Below, in pieces: positions 17,397 to 26,979 of a stretch of 64,000 nt of DNA. The notes beneath the pieces are model-generated. The model had not been told where the DNA came from and made no database searches. It was given only the letters and a program-made list of their open reading frames with translations. The position numbers and the translations under genes are program-made. Where the stretch lies: the NCBI GenBank assembly GCA_903930765.1, contig CAIYZV010000328.1:1-64000 (forward strand), written 5' to 3'. The stretch comes from an uncultured Pirellula sp. (lineage in GTDB: Bacteria > Planctomycetota > Planctomycetia > Pirellulales > Pirellulaceae). The number at the start of each line of letters is the position of its first letter. Position 1 is the stretch's first letter.

Positions 17397-18275
17397 TTAT
17401 CGAGCCGGGGAAACAAAGCGAAGCGCTCTCAAAACTTCCGATGTTGCCTGAGATTTGTTTAACACATAGAAGTGGACACCGGGGACCCCCGAATCGAGCA
17501 ACTCTGCGACTTGTTGGGTCGCAAACTCAACCCCGACTCGGAACTGCCATTCCGCAGACTCCTGTTCCGACAATCGGCTCACAAATGCATCGGGGAGCTT
17601 TGCTTTGCAAAGCGCTGTAATCCGCTGAATCTGGGCCAGATTCGTCACTGGCAAGATTCCCGGAACGATCGGGATGGTGATCCCTGCAGCGTGGCACTTG
17701 TCCACAAAACGGAAAAAATCCTCGTTGATGTAGAACAATTGCGTAACGATGATATCGGCGCCGCTGTCGACCTTGCGCTTCAAATTCTCGAGATCGACCT
17801 CCGCGGATGGAGCTTCTTGGTGAACTTCAGGGTAACCCGCAACCGCGATGCCGAAGTGAGGAAACTCACTTCGGAGGAGATCCACCAATTCGTTCGCGTA
17901 GCGAAGACCGCCGACCGTTTGCTGAAACTCGGTCTGGCCCTTTGGGGGATCGCCACGCAATGCGACGATGTAGTCGGTACCAACGTCAGCTGCCGTTCGC
18001 AAGTAATCTCGCAACTGGTCGACGGTGGAGCCAACACAAGTCAAGTGAGTAGCGACGCGCTGCCCAAACCGCTGCTTCACCGCGGTGATGATTTCCAGCG
18101 TTCGATCGCGAGTGGATCCGCCAGCACCATACGTGCACGTATAAAAATCGGGAGTGAAATCGTTCAATTCACTGACCGTATTCATCAGGTTCTGAACTTG
18201 CTCATCCGATTTGGGTGGAAAGAGTTCAAACGACAGGCCGCGTCTGTCGCCACGAAAAAAATCACCTAACTGCAT
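17397..18275 (-). CDS. metF: Methylenetetrahydrofolate reductase (MetF)
   Basis: A 292-aa flavoprotein that reduces 5,10-methylene-THF to 5-methyl-THF for methionine synthesis. Family blocks are seen throughout: LSFELFPPKSDEQ (catalytic Glu), FYTCTYGAGGSTRDRT, ATHLTCVGST, IVALRGDPPKG, IAVAGYPEVHQEAP, DSGADIIVTQLFYINEDFFRFVD, PIVPGILPV, and GVPGVHFYVLNKS at the end. The length is that of the bacterial catalytic domain without the eukaryotic regulatory half. It is divergent from the DJ-1 gene across about 210 bp; I saw no SAM or SAH riboswitch fold in that leader. Confidence 0.96.
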   Translation of the reverse strand: MQLGDFFRGDRRGLSFELFPPKSDEQVQNLMNTVSELNDFTPDFYTCTYGAGGSTRDRTLEIITAVKQRFGQRVATHLTCVGSTVDQLRDYLRTAADVGTDYIVALRGDPPKGQTEFQQTVGGLRYANELVDLLRSEFPHFGIAVAGYPEVHQEAPSAEVDLENLKRKVDSGADIIVTQLFYINEDFFRFVDKCHAAGITIPIVPGILPVTNLAQIQRITALCKAKLPDAFVSRLSEQESAEWQFRVGVEFATQQVAELLDSGVPGVHFYVLNKSQATSEVLRALRFVSPAR

Positions 18276-18485
18276 CGATGCATCATTTCCTGCAATAGTT
18301 ACCCGAAGAGCTAGCCGTGCATGTCACGCGATAGCCTGCTGCTTTTTCCGTCGCAGCGAACCTATACAATACTTTGTTTTCCAGGAATTTCATGGGGGAC
18401 CGCAAGGGCGACGTTTCAAAAAGCACTTTTTTGGTACGATTACTCCGGTCAACCTGTCCCAGTCAACTCGAATCAACGCACCCCT

Positions 18486-19025
18486 ATGACCGCAAAGCCG
18501 CTTCAAGGAAAACGGGTTTTATCCTTCGTCGGAGACATTTATGAGGACTTGGAGCTTTGGTACCCAAAGCTTCGCCTGATCGAAGCCGGTGCGGAGTTCG
18601 TCATCGCGGGCGAAGAGGCCAAACGCGTTTATGCTGGAAAGAACGGGTATCCGTGTGCCTCGGACATCGCGATTGCCGACGCCAAATCTTCCGATTTCGA
18701 TGCGGTATTGCTGCCCGGTGGGTTCATGCCCGACCGTTTGCGAAGGCTGGATCGCGTCAAGCAGTTGATTTCGGAGTTCGCCAGGGACGGCAAATGCGTG
18801 GCGGCAATTTGCCATGGAGGTTGGCTGGCCATCTCCGCTGGCGTATACCGGGGCGTCCGAACGACAGGCTCGCCAGGTATCAAAGATGACTTGGTGAACG
18901 CGGGAGCGATCTGGGAGGATGCGCCGGTGGTGGTCGATCGACACTTTGTATCGAGCCGCAAGCCGGATGATCTGCCATGGTTTGCGGCAGCAATGATCGA
19001 TGTCATGGTGAAGAAAGACGCATGA
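18486..19025 (+). CDS. DJ-1/PfpI family protein
   Basis: A 179-aa protein of the DJ-1/PfpI (class I glutamine amidotransferase-like) superfamily. The glutamate strand FVGDIYEDLELWYPKLRL is near the N-terminus. The nucleophile elbow AAICHGGWLAISAG contains the conserved Cys. DAVLLPGGFMPDRLRR and TGSPGIKDDLVNAGA are also typical. Candidate activities in the family are deglycase, glyoxalase III-like or protease-like; none can be chosen here. ATG 18486 is used because the 55 upstream track residues look non-coding. The stop overlaps the next ATG (ATGA), so the pair is translationally coupled to the phosphoesterase. Confidence 0.88.
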   Translation: MTAKPLQGKRVLSFVGDIYEDLELWYPKLRLIEAGAEFVIAGEEAKRVYAGKNGYPCASDIAIADAKSSDFDAVLLPGGFMPDRLRRLDRVKQLISEFARDGKCVAAICHGGWLAISAGVYRGVRTTGSPGIKDDLVNAGAIWEDAPVVVDRHFVSSRKPDDLPWFAAAMIDVMVKKDA

Positions 19026-19828
19026 CGGTTCGATTCCTTCAAGTCAGCGACACCCATTGGAACACGACGCCCGTCACCCCCGGTGTCGAATCGGCTCGCC
19101 GATCGAACCTCCTGTGCGACTGGATTCGCGGCCTAAACGCACCGATCGATTTTGTCGTTCATACGGGTGACTTGGTGCATCGCGGTCATATCCCCGAGGA
19201 TGATGGCGAATCGACTCGGGCTGCACTCGTTCCCTTTCAAGCACTGCCTCAGCCCTGCCACTTCGTGATCGGAAACCATGACAATCGAACCGCCTTGCGG
19301 AACGCTCTAGGGGATTGTCCAGGCCAACCGCTGGTGGAATCTTCGGAACGATGGTGCTATCGCTTCACCGTCCGAGGGGAGCAATTTTTGATCCTTGATG
19401 CTCGAGACACCACTGAAATTGATCCTCATGGTCGGTTGGATGAAAAACAACTCGATAGCATCCAAAAAGTTCTTCGCGACACTCAGCAGCCGACGACATT
19501 GTTTGTCCACTACGCACCATTAGCGATGGATTGCGATTGGATCGACCGGACCATGCTCCTCACCAACGGCGAAGCGTTGCATCGGACGCTCGCAACGCAC
19601 TCCGAGCGCATTCGCGGGGTTTTCTTCGGCCACATCCATCGGCCAACCTGTTTCTCACGGGATGGTATCCTTTACGCTTCCTGCGGCAGTGCCGCGATGC
19701 ATCTGTCCCATTGGCCCAGTGATACCACCCCGACCGTGCACCCGGATCCGATCGCTTTTGCCAACTACGTTTCGATCGGCCACCACGGCGCACTCGTCAA
19801 AACGCACTGGATCCCTATTCCTTCCTAA
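19022..19828 (+). CDS. Calcineurin-like metallophosphoesterase (CpdA-like)
   Basis: A 268-aa metallophosphoesterase with all binuclear-metal motifs: QVSDTHW (D-x-H), VVHTGDLVHRG (GDxxxxG), VIGNHDNR (GNHD), FVHYAP and FFGHIHRP (GHxH). The length and DTHW-type start resemble class III cyclic nucleotide phosphodiesterases (CpdA), but the same fold hydrolyses many phosphoesters. No signal peptide is seen, so it should be cytoplasmic. It begins inside the stop codon of the DJ-1 gene and ends 28 nt before the UbiA-type gene, forming a three-gene unit. Confidence 0.88.
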   Translation: MTVRFLQVSDTHWNTTPVTPGVESARRSNLLCDWIRGLNAPIDFVVHTGDLVHRGHIPEDDGESTRAALVPFQALPQPCHFVIGNHDNRTALRNALGDCPGQPLVESSERWCYRFTVRGEQFLILDARDTTEIDPHGRLDEKQLDSIQKVLRDTQQPTTLFVHYAPLAMDCDWIDRTMLLTNGEALHRTLATHSERIRGVFFGHIHRPTCFSRDGILYASCGSAAMHLSHWPSDTTPTVHPDPIAFANYVSIGHHGALVKTHWIPIPS

Positions 19829-19856
19829 CCAATCCATCCTTGAAAGAAGTGCATTC

Positions 19857-20843
19857 GTGTCGACTCTGAAAGACTGGGCTCAATTGGTTCGTATCCCCAA
19901 CACGCTGACCAGCTGCGCCGATGTTTTGGCTGGAATGTGCATCGCGGGCGGGACCGCTCACTCCTTTGTTCAACATCCATTGGCGGCCATCGTCGGAGCC
20001 TCCGCATCGATCATGCTCTACTGGTCCGGGATGGCGCTCAACGATGTCTTTGATATCGAAGAGGACCGTCAATCTGACCGGCCCGGCCCGATCGTGAGTG
20101 GACGCATCGATTGGCGAACCGCAAGAAATGCCGGTATCGCCTTGATGTTCCTCGGCGTACTCGCCTCGGTGATCGCTTATGCCTGCATGCCACCCGTTGC
20201 ATGGCAACAAGCTCTCATGCCACTTGCTGTCGCTATCCTGCTGGCATTTTCGATTCTCGCGTATGATGGGCCGCTCAAGAAAACCATCCTTGCTCCTGCG
20301 GTGATGGGATTATGCCGCGCATTGAATATGGGACTCGGTGTGGTGATCGTCATGTCTGCGCTGGGAACGCGCATCGAACCCACGGCCCTATGGCCTCTGC
20401 TGGGCCATGGAGTTTACGTCACCGGCTTTACGATCGCTGCCAGAAAGGAATCCGATGCAAAGCAGATGCGATGGCGATTGATCCTGGGCTGGCTCGTCGC
20501 GGCGGCGGGGATTTCGATTTTCGCGTTGGGGAGTTACTCTTATCCAGGCCGAGCGTTTGGATTGGGAGTTGCCGACGATTCTCGCAGTTCCCTGGATAGC
20601 TCTCGTTATACGTACGCGATTCTCTTCGGATTGCTGAGTTTGCCACTGGCTCGCCGAGCGTACGAATCGATCGCAACCCTTGAACCACGGCGGTTGGGAC
20701 TAGCGATCAAACAAGCGATCGTAACAATTCTATTTTTTGACGGGGTGATCGCATTGCACTATTCAGGAAGCCTACCTGGGATATTGATCTGCTTATTGGT
20801 GATCCCGAGCACCCTATTAGGTCGTTTTTTCCGATCCACTTAA
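19857..20843 (+). CDS. UbiA-type prenyltransferase
   Basis: A 328-aa polytopic membrane protein. The first prenyl-diphosphate motif is MALNDVFDIEEDRQSDRPGP (NDxxDxxxD). The second Asp-rich loop is degenerate (ILAYDGPLKKT, then RALNMGLGVV, as in UbiA-like proteins that join polar heads to isoprenoids). About eight hydrophobic segments are present. The start is GTG 19857 (MSTLKDWAQLVRIPNTLTS), typical of the family. The track start lies inside the phosphoesterase gene. The acceptor could be a quinone ring, a glycerol phosphate or another aromatic; planctomycete and cyanobacterial EboC proteins look similar but no ebo neighbours are here. Confidence 0.85.
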   Translation: MSTLKDWAQLVRIPNTLTSCADVLAGMCIAGGTAHSFVQHPLAAIVGASASIMLYWSGMALNDVFDIEEDRQSDRPGPIVSGRIDWRTARNAGIALMFLGVLASVIAYACMPPVAWQQALMPLAVAILLAFSILAYDGPLKKTILAPAVMGLCRALNMGLGVVIVMSALGTRIEPTALWPLLGHGVYVTGFTIAARKESDAKQMRWRLILGWLVAAAGISIFALGSYSYPGRAFGLGVADDSRSSLDSSRYTYAILFGLLSLPLARRAYESIATLEPRRLGLAIKQAIVTILFFDGVIALHYSGSLPGILICLLVIPSTLLGRFFRST

Positions 20844-20967
20844 AACGCTCCCTTCGATCACGATCCACTCCGTCCATTGGCCCGGCACCGGGCATGCTTT
20901 CGTAACAGACCGGCAGCGTCGTTGGATCGATTATTGGATCGATTAGCGGGAGAATAATGCACGGCAA

Positions 20968-21627
20968 TCACTCGGCGAGCATGAGCCGATTCAGTTGGAG
21001 CGAGGTTTGCAATTGAGATTTGATTTGGTCCAATCGAATCCGGCCAGGGTAGGCGATCATGATCGTTTTGCCGGCAAACGAGACGTTTTCAATGGGTGGA
21101 ATCACGTTGGCCAGCGACGCTCGCCGCCGCTCATTGAGGAATCCACGAATCTCCAACTCTGGGCGACCACGCACCGCGAAGCGGGCCTGAAACTCAGGAT
21201 CGGCTGGGAATTGGATCGGCTTTACACCGATGAGCCCCGTTAACTTGGTGCTCCAGGAAGCGCGATGCAATTGCACGGGAGGAGCCGCCAATCTCGAATC
21301 GTAGCTCATTGCGATCGTGTGGCTATGCGTGTTTTTACCGTTGGTGATCAGACGTTCGAACAGAACGATTCGCGTTGTCCCATCGTCCGCGATGAGGGCG
21401 AGCTTCGTTTTCTGTTGCTGTCCACGTTTCGCCAGATCGAACGCGAAGAAACGAGACTCATCGGCCGAAGGTAGTTTCGGTGAAACCTCGATTCCCAAAG
21501 AGTCGGCGAACTCAGTGATCGCTTTGCGGCGTCGCGACTCCAACCAAACTGTGGCACCAGCAATCGCAGCAAATGCTGCTAGACCGCCAACAACAACGAG
21601 GAACTCCACCACGAATTGGCCCTCCAA
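20968..21627 (-). CDS. Single-pass membrane protein of unknown function
   Basis: A 219-aa protein with an N-terminal helix (FLVVVGGLAAFAAIAGATVWL) followed by basic residues (ESRRRK), so the bulk is probably cytoplasmic. The soluble part contains mixed beta strands (KLALIADDGTTRIVLFERLIT, FAGKTIMIAYPGRIRLDQIKSQLQ) but no motif I recognise. It starts 14 nt after the TlpA lipoprotein gene on the same strand, so the two probably share a transcript. It converges on the UbiA-type gene. Possible relation to DUF-type membrane sensors cannot be judged. Confidence 0.72.
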   Translation of the reverse strand: MEGQFVVEFLVVVGGLAAFAAIAGATVWLESRRRKAITEFADSLGIEVSPKLPSADESRFFAFDLAKRGQQQKTKLALIADDGTTRIVLFERLITNGKNTHSHTIAMSYDSRLAAPPVQLHRASWSTKLTGLIGVKPIQFPADPEFQARFAVRGRPELEIRGFLNERRRASLANVIPPIENVSFAGKTIMIAYPGRIRLDQIKSQLQTSLQLNRLMLAE

Positions 21628-21641
21628 CTCGAATGGTATTC

Positions 21642-23501
21642 TTAAGGAGCGGACTTGGCCTCGAGGAGTTCTTCAACCTTAGTATCGAGTGCCGCGCCAC
21701 GGACATGGACAGCAGCCACGTTGCCATCCCTCCCGATCAAGATCGTGAAAGGAATCGCTGTGATCGCAAGGGACTGAGCGAGAGGCGATTCCATTCCGGA
21801 CTTGTTAGGGTCAGCGCTTACGAAAACAGACCATGGGGTCTTTTGCTGAGAAAGGAACACGTCCAGGTCGGATCGTTTGTCATCGAGGTTGACCGCGATC
21901 ACGTCGAATCCTTGTTCGTGCTTTGCTTCGTAAACCTTCATGATGTTAGGAATCTCAGCGATGCATGGTCCGCACCATGTCGCCCAAAAATCGACCAAGA
22001 CAACTTTCCCTTTGTACTTTTCAGAATCCAACGGCTTGCCATCGGTATCGACAAGCGCATCGAGGGCCAGAGGTTTACCAATAATACCAGTCCTCGCTTC
22101 GAACCCTTTTAGAGAGACTTCGATTTGCTCGCGGAGTTCCGGGGTCTTTGTTGTTTCCAATTGAGTCGCAGCGATATCGAGCAGGCTTTTCGCGACGGCG
22201 ACATTTCCTGAGTATTCAAACTGGGTTGCGCACTGAACGAGTGCGATCGCGGTCCATGGGGAAGGCATCTTCTCCATCAAACTCTTCGCGCCGGCAGTGA
22301 CCGCTTCGGGGCTAGCCGACATCGCTTGACGGGTATCAAGGATCTGTAGGTAGGATTCGAAGTCGGGCAGCCGTTGAATCTTCATTTGCCAAGCCCCCAT
22401 GCCCATTTGCATGTTAGGGATGTCGCGGTATTTGGCCTCGAGAAGATTCACAAGCGTGTCGCACGCTACGAGCTTGGGATCATCCGCAGCAGGTTTCGCA
22501 CCTTCCTGCACATCACGAGCGACAGAAGCGTCGAGCACTTGGGCGGCCTGGGCGACAGCCATGAAGACCGATGCATCCGGCGTGTCGACTTTGGAAAGTA
22601 AATCGGATGCAATTTCGACGATGTTCTCAGTGGTCTCGGATTGATTTTGGAAATCATTGAGGGCGGTGACGAGCTGCATTCGGCGAGCTTGTCGAGCCAC
22701 TCGCGGGTCTTCGCTCTTTGCGAGTTCCTTGGCGACGATTCGGAGTTCGTCAGCGGATGGTACGTCCTTGAACTGCGCCATCTGCCCGAGTGCTTCCAGT
22801 TTGCCGATGAGCGCCTTGCTCGATTCATCCGCGTTCTTACCGACTTTTCCCAATCGCTCGGACGCGGTCAATTTCATCCGAGCCAATGCCATCCCTCGAT
22901 CGAGCACGAGGTCCGAGTTCACCATGCGTCGAGCTGCATCCTGCTGCAGTTCCTGGAGGGAGCGGTCGATGGCACCGATGAACCGAAGGATCTCGGTCGG
23001 ATCCTGAGACTGCGTCATCTCTAGTCTCATGTACGACTTCGCAGCGATGCTCGGATCCACTTGACCGGGATTGAAAGTGGGCAGTGCTGGTACAGATGGC
23101 GGGTTGTTGGTTTTCTCAGGTGCGGCAGTCCCTGGAGCGTTGGTGGCGTTGCTGGCGGGTGCACCACCCGACTTTCCGCCTAAGGAGCCGGGAGTATTGG
23201 ATGTTGATGATGCCTTTGAAGCGCCGCTATCTGCCAACGTCGTCGCGTTAGGGGCCGAACTATCAGCACCTGTCGCTGCGGTATCCTTGCCGGCATTGCC
23301 CTTAGGAGCAGTACCCTTAGGAGCAGTGCCCTTAGGAGCATCGACGGGCCGGTATCCGCTCGAGGATGCCGAGACTTCACTGGAAGGCTTTTCTGAGGAA
23401 CATCCAATGGGGGCGACGCACGCCGCGAGGATAGACAAGGCCAACCAACGACGAGCAGCCATTTTCGAGGACGAGGCGACAGAACGGAAAGAACGGCTCA
23501 C
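21642..23501 (-). CDS. Lipoprotein with C-terminal TlpA/ResA-type thioredoxin domain
   Basis: A 619-aa exported lipoprotein. The signal and lipobox are WLALSILAACVAPIGC. A Pro/Gly/Ala/Thr/Ser-rich linker follows, with a PKGTA repeat and SSAPNATT-like low complexity. A helical region of about 300 residues comes next (EILRFIGAIDRSLQELQQDAARR). The C-terminal thioredoxin domain has VVLVDFWATWCGPC (C510, C513), IAVNLDDKRSDLDVFLSQQ and AIPFTILIGRDG. The intact CGPC contrasts with the WFPPC of the gene at 1976. GTG 23501 is chosen because AGGAG sits 7 nt upstream; the ATG at 23462 has no SD. Likely role is thiol redox at the outer face of the cytoplasmic membrane, for example haem or cytochrome maturation. 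Confidence 0.87.
   Translation of the reverse strand: MSRSFRSVASSSKMAARRWLALSILAACVAPIGCSSEKPSSEVSASSSGYRPVDAPKGTAPKGTAPKGNAGKDTAATGADSSAPNATTLADSGASKASSTSNTPGSLGGKSGGAPASNATNAPGTAAPEKTNNPPSVPALPTFNPGQVDPSIAAKSYMRLEMTQSQDPTEILRFIGAIDRSLQELQQDAARRMVNSDLVLDRGMALARMKLTASERLGKVGKNADESSKALIGKLEALGQMAQFKDVPSADELRIVAKELAKSEDPRVARQARRMQLVTALNDFQNQSETTENIVEIASDLLSKVDTPDASVFMAVAQAAQVLDASVARDVQEGAKPAADDPKLVACDTLVNLLEAKYRDIPNMQMGMGAWQMKIQRLPDFESYLQILDTRQAMSASPEAVTAGAKSLMEKMPSPWTAIALVQCATQFEYSGNVAVAKSLLDIAATQLETTKTPELREQIEVSLKGFEARTGIIGKPLALDALVDTDGKPLDSEKYKGKVVLVDFWATWCGPCIAEIPNIMKVYEAKHEQGFDVIAVNLDDKRSDLDVFLSQQKTPWSVFVSADPNKSGMESPLAQSLAITAIPFTILIGRDGNVAAVHVRGAALDTKVEELLEAKSAP
23298..23340 (-). repeat. 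Three 15-bp coding repeats (PKGTA)
   Basis: CCCTTAGGAGCAGT-type units repeat three times on the plus strand inside the lipoprotein linker. They encode PKGTA, PKGTA and PKGNA. It is one of several 15-bp tandem duplications in this window. Confidence 0.85.
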
Positions 23502-23610
23502 AGGATTCTCCTGAAAAATAGAAATAGCAATCGATAGTAGCTTGTACGATCCAGCCCTCCCTGGCAATACTGCTTGCTCTGTATCCCTACCCATTCATAG
23601 AGAAATCCCA

Positions 23611-24588
23611 ATGAAAGCCATCAACGTCGAAAAAAACCAGCAACTTCCAAGCGTCGGATTAGGATTTTGGAAGATCGACAACTCGGTGGCTGCGGAGGTG
23701 ACAACCGAAGCGATCCGGGTCGGCTACCGGCACCTTGATTGTGCGTCCGACTACGGGAATGAGGCTTTCGTCGGCTTGGGGATTGAAAAAGCCTTTAGCC
23801 TAGGGATTTGCCGCCGCGAAGATTTATGGGTGACCAGCAAGCTCTGGAATACGTACCATCGCCCGGAACACGTGGAGCTCGCATGCCGAAAGAGCCTGCA
23901 GGATTTGCGAGTGGACTATCTCGATCTGTACTTGATCCACTTCCCGATCGCCCTGGCCTATGTCCCATTCGAGCAGCGGTATCCGGCCGGTTGGTTTTTC
24001 GATCCATCCTCTCCGACGCGCGCGATGAAACCATCCCCGGTACCGATCTCGGAAACATGGGGCGCGATGGAGCGACTCGTTGAGAAAGGCTTGGTGAAGA
24101 ATATCGGCATCAGCAACTTTGGCACGTCGCTGGTCCGGGACTTATTGAGTTACGCCGCCATCAGACCGGCGGTCTTGCAAGTCGAATCGCATCCTTATCT
24201 AGTCCAGCCGAAGCTATTGCGTTATTGCCAGAACGAGGGAATAGCCTTCACCGCTTTTTCACCGCTGGGCGCTCCATCGTACATCCCAATCGGAATGGCT
24301 ACAGAAAAAGACTCTGCTATGAACGAGCCCGTCGTACGGTCGATTGCGGAGAGCCACAAGAAGTCCCCTGCTCAAATCCTTTTGCGATGGGGCGTTCAGC
24401 GGGGTACCGCGGTGATCCCCAAAACCAGCAACCCAGCACGGCTCGCCGAAAATTTAAGCATCTTCGATTTCGAGCTTACGGAAGATCAAATGCGGTCGAT
24501 CGCGGCCATGGATCGAAATCAACGCTTCAATGACCCAGGTGCTTTTTGCGAATCGGCCTTCGGATGCTTCTACCCGATTTACGAGTAG
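23611..24588 (+). CDS. Aldo-keto reductase
   Basis: A 325-aa AKR with the (beta/alpha)8 signature. LDCASDYGNE carries the catalytic Asp and Tyr, VTSKLWNTYH the Lys, and YLDLYLIHFP the His. The cofactor region is KNIGISNFGTSLVRDLL with the late IPKTSNPARLAENLSIFDFELT, typical of NADPH-preferring AKR1-like enzymes (xylose or aldose reductase-like). Loops are about the length of eukaryotic xylose reductases (FEQRYPAGWFFDP). ATG 23611 follows AGAAATCCC; the track start at 23542 precedes the likely promoter shared with the divergent TlpA gene. Likely substrate is an aldehyde or aldose. Confidence 0.93.
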   Translation: MKAINVEKNQQLPSVGLGFWKIDNSVAAEVTTEAIRVGYRHLDCASDYGNEAFVGLGIEKAFSLGICRREDLWVTSKLWNTYHRPEHVELACRKSLQDLRVDYLDLYLIHFPIALAYVPFEQRYPAGWFFDPSSPTRAMKPSPVPISETWGAMERLVEKGLVKNIGISNFGTSLVRDLLSYAAIRPAVLQVESHPYLVQPKLLRYCQNEGIAFTAFSPLGAPSYIPIGMATEKDSAMNEPVVRSIAESHKKSPAQILLRWGVQRGTAVIPKTSNPARLAENLSIFDFELTEDQMRSIAAMDRNQRFNDPGAFCESAFGCFYPIYE

Positions 24589-24681
24589 CCTGACGCTATT
24601 CGACAACCAGCGTGCATCGCTCGGTTTGGCCCTCGTCCGCTAGGCTCAATACGAGTCAACATCTACTGCGATTGGTTCGTT

Positions 24682-26979
24682 TTACCGCGCCGTGCGGCTC
24701 GCTTTTCTCGCTTCATCCGCGGCAGCCTTGATGGCTTTCGCCCGGTTCGGATTGTCGGCTTGGTCGGTCAACTCGTACAGAAAGCGGCTTGGGTAAGTCG
24801 GCCGAGGTTTTCCCCACTTGAATCGGCTCAAGGGCAACGTCAGCGCTAATTCGTCTTGAGCCCGAGTGACACCGACATAACAAAGGCGACGTTCTTCATC
24901 AACGCTATCGCCTTCCTCAGTGATTGAGCGGCGGTGAGGCAGTACGCCTTCCTCCATACCCACCATGTAGACGATCGGAAACTCAAGCCCTTTCGCGCTG
25001 TGATAGGTCATCAGCGAAACTGCGTTCATGCCTGCGTTCTTGTCCTTGGAACTTCCGTACTCGCGTCCTGACAGCGTTACGCTCGCCAAAAAATCGCCCA
25101 AGTTAGGCTCGGTCGCATCTTGTTCGTACTGCGCGACGGCGTTGAGCACCGCCTCCAGCGAACCGATCCGCATGACAGCTTCATCGGCATCCGTATAAAG
25201 ACGCTCAATCTCCTGCCGGTACTTGAGATGCTCAATCAAATGATGGACCGCATCGGTCATGCAGCCCGATTCCTCCTCCAGTTCCATTTCCTCGTCGCTC
25301 AGTTTTTCAGAGATATCATTTTCCAAGATGGCATCGACCACATCGATGCCATCCTCTCCTTCGGCAGCCTGTTCTAAGTCTGCTACATCGTCTACATCGT
25401 CTACATCGTCTACATCGTCTACATCGTCTACATCGTCTACATCGTCGTTATCGTCGCTAGCCAGTAATGGCAGGATTTTGCTGTCACCGAAATCCGATTG
25501 AGCCGCAAGTCCTTGCGTTGGCTCGCGAGCGTCGTCGCCGCCGGAGCCAAAGAGTTTTTCAAATTTTCGATTCAACGCGATCAAACTAGCAACGCCGCGC
25601 TCGGCAGCAGGAGAGAGTGTCGCAATGAACGCTGAATCGTGCATGATTTGCCAGATCGATTTCGATGTCGACACGGCTTGCTTGAGCAGTTTATCAACGC
25701 TGCTTGCTCCCATGCCACGCGGTGGAACATTGATGACTCGCAGCAGCGCAAGCTCATCGTTTGGCTGATCGATCCAGCGCAGGTAGGCGAGAATATCTCG
25801 TACTTCTTTCCGATCAAAGAAGGATTGAGTGCCGGTGATCTTGTAGGGGACGTTGAGCCGACGAAGCTCAAGCTCAAAGGGTCTGGGCTGCTCGTTGGTT
25901 CGAAACAGGATCGCGAAATCCCCAGGAGCAACACCGCGATCTCGCTGTAGGCGCTGCGAGATCTCCTCGACAACTCCTTTGGCTTCCTCATTTTCACCAG
26001 GGAACTGCAGGACACGTGGAGGAGTGCCATTGCGACGCGCGGGCCGTAGGGTTTTTCCGTGGCGATTCTGGTTGAACGCGATCAGCCGATTGGCCATGGT
26101 CAGAATGGCGTCGGTCGAACGGTAATTCTCTTCAAGGCGAACCACCTTGGCTTCAGGCCAGTCATTCTTGAAGTTCAAAATGTGGCGTACCTCGGCGCCT
26201 CGCCATCCGTAAATGGATTGGTCATCGTCACCGACCACGCAAAGATTTCGATGGTCCTGCGCGAGAGTCTTGATAATTTTGTACTGAGTCCCGTTGGTGT
26301 CTTGGTACTCATCGACAAGCACATGGTCGTAACGCCCCGCCTCCACACGCCGGACATCTTCGTTTTCGGTCAAGAGTTGTTCGGCACAGACGAGCAAATC
26401 ATCGAAATCAAACGCTGCCTGTAGCTTGAGCGCTCTCTGATAACGCCTGAACGCGCTCGCTGCCACATGCTCCTTGTCATTGACCGCTTCGCCTTCCGCA
26501 CGCTCAGGACGCACCCCAGCGTTCTTCCATCGGCTAACAATGTTGAGAAAATCGGGTGGGGCCAACATGTCCTCGTGAACACGGATTTCACGGAGCACCG
26601 TCCGCGCCACACTCTCGGCGTCACTTCGATCGTAGATGGTGAACTTTTCTGGATACCCGAGAATGGAAGCATGCCGTTTTAGAATCTGCACGCAATGCGA
26701 GTGGAAGGTGCCGATCTGCGGACGCAGTGGAGCGGGTTGGCCACGGCGAACCCGCTTGGGAAGCTTCAACTGGTGCGAAATCCGCTCCTGCATTTCCATG
26801 GATGCTTTGTTGGTAAACGTCACCGCCAAGATTCGGTCCGGACGGGTACCATGCTTGATCAAATTCGCCACTCGGAACGTGACCACCCGAGTCTTACCCG
26901 TCCCCGCTCCTGCGAGGACCAGAAGGGGACCGGCCAAGGTATTGACTGCATCGTGTTGGGCTGGGTTCAAGTCTGCCAT
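24682..26979 (-). CDS. UvrD/PcrA-type superfamily 1A DNA helicase with acidic repeat insert
   Basis: A 765-aa 3'-5' helicase. Motifs in order: Q-motif LNPAQHDAV, Walker A VLAGAGTGKTR (24-30), Ia FTNKASMEMQERI, II VDEYQDTN, III VVGDDDQSIYGWRGA, IV ENYRST, and V/VI MTYHSAKGLEFPIVYMVG and YVGVTRAQDEL. Between the 2A/2B parts is a 60-residue acidic, repeat-rich insert (seven DDV copies, then EGEDG) not found in Rep, UvrD or PcrA. The C-terminus lacks the long UvrD tail. ATG 26979 is used since the family starts at LNPAQ. The start lies about 370 bp from rplU on the other strand. Confidence 0.94.
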   Translation of the reverse strand: MADLNPAQHDAVNTLAGPLLVLAGAGTGKTRVVTFRVANLIKHGTRPDRILAVTFTNKASMEMQERISHQLKLPKRVRRGQPAPLRPQIGTFHSHCVQILKRHASILGYPEKFTIYDRSDAESVARTVLREIRVHEDMLAPPDFLNIVSRWKNAGVRPERAEGEAVNDKEHVAASAFRRYQRALKLQAAFDFDDLLVCAEQLLTENEDVRRVEAGRYDHVLVDEYQDTNGTQYKIIKTLAQDHRNLCVVGDDDQSIYGWRGAEVRHILNFKNDWPEAKVVRLEENYRSTDAILTMANRLIAFNQNRHGKTLRPARRNGTPPRVLQFPGENEEAKGVVEEISQRLQRDRGVAPGDFAILFRTNEQPRPFELELRRLNVPYKITGTQSFFDRKEVRDILAYLRWIDQPNDELALLRVINVPPRGMGASSVDKLLKQAVSTSKSIWQIMHDSAFIATLSPAAERGVASLIALNRKFEKLFGSGGDDAREPTQGLAAQSDFGDSKILPLLASDDNDDVDDVDDVDDVDDVDDVDDVADLEQAAEGEDGIDVVDAILENDISEKLSDEEMELEEESGCMTDAVHHLIEHLKYRQEIERLYTDADEAVMRIGSLEAVLNAVAQYEQDATEPNLGDFLASVTLSGREYGSSKDKNAGMNAVSLMTYHSAKGLEFPIVYMVGMEEGVLPHRRSITEEGDSVDEERRLCYVGVTRAQDELALTLPLSRFKWGKPRPTYPSRFLYELTDQADNPNRAKAIKAAADEARKASRTAR
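25382..25444 (-). repeat. Seven tandem 9-bp coding repeats (DDV) in the helicase gene
   Basis: GCTACATCG followed by six exact TCTACATCG units on the plus strand encode (DDV)7 on the minus strand. Units are phase-neutral, so copy-number change keeps the frame. Confidence 0.95.

Noticed and set aside
17472-18269. 265-aa plus-strand ORF
   Set aside because: It is the exact antisense of metF.
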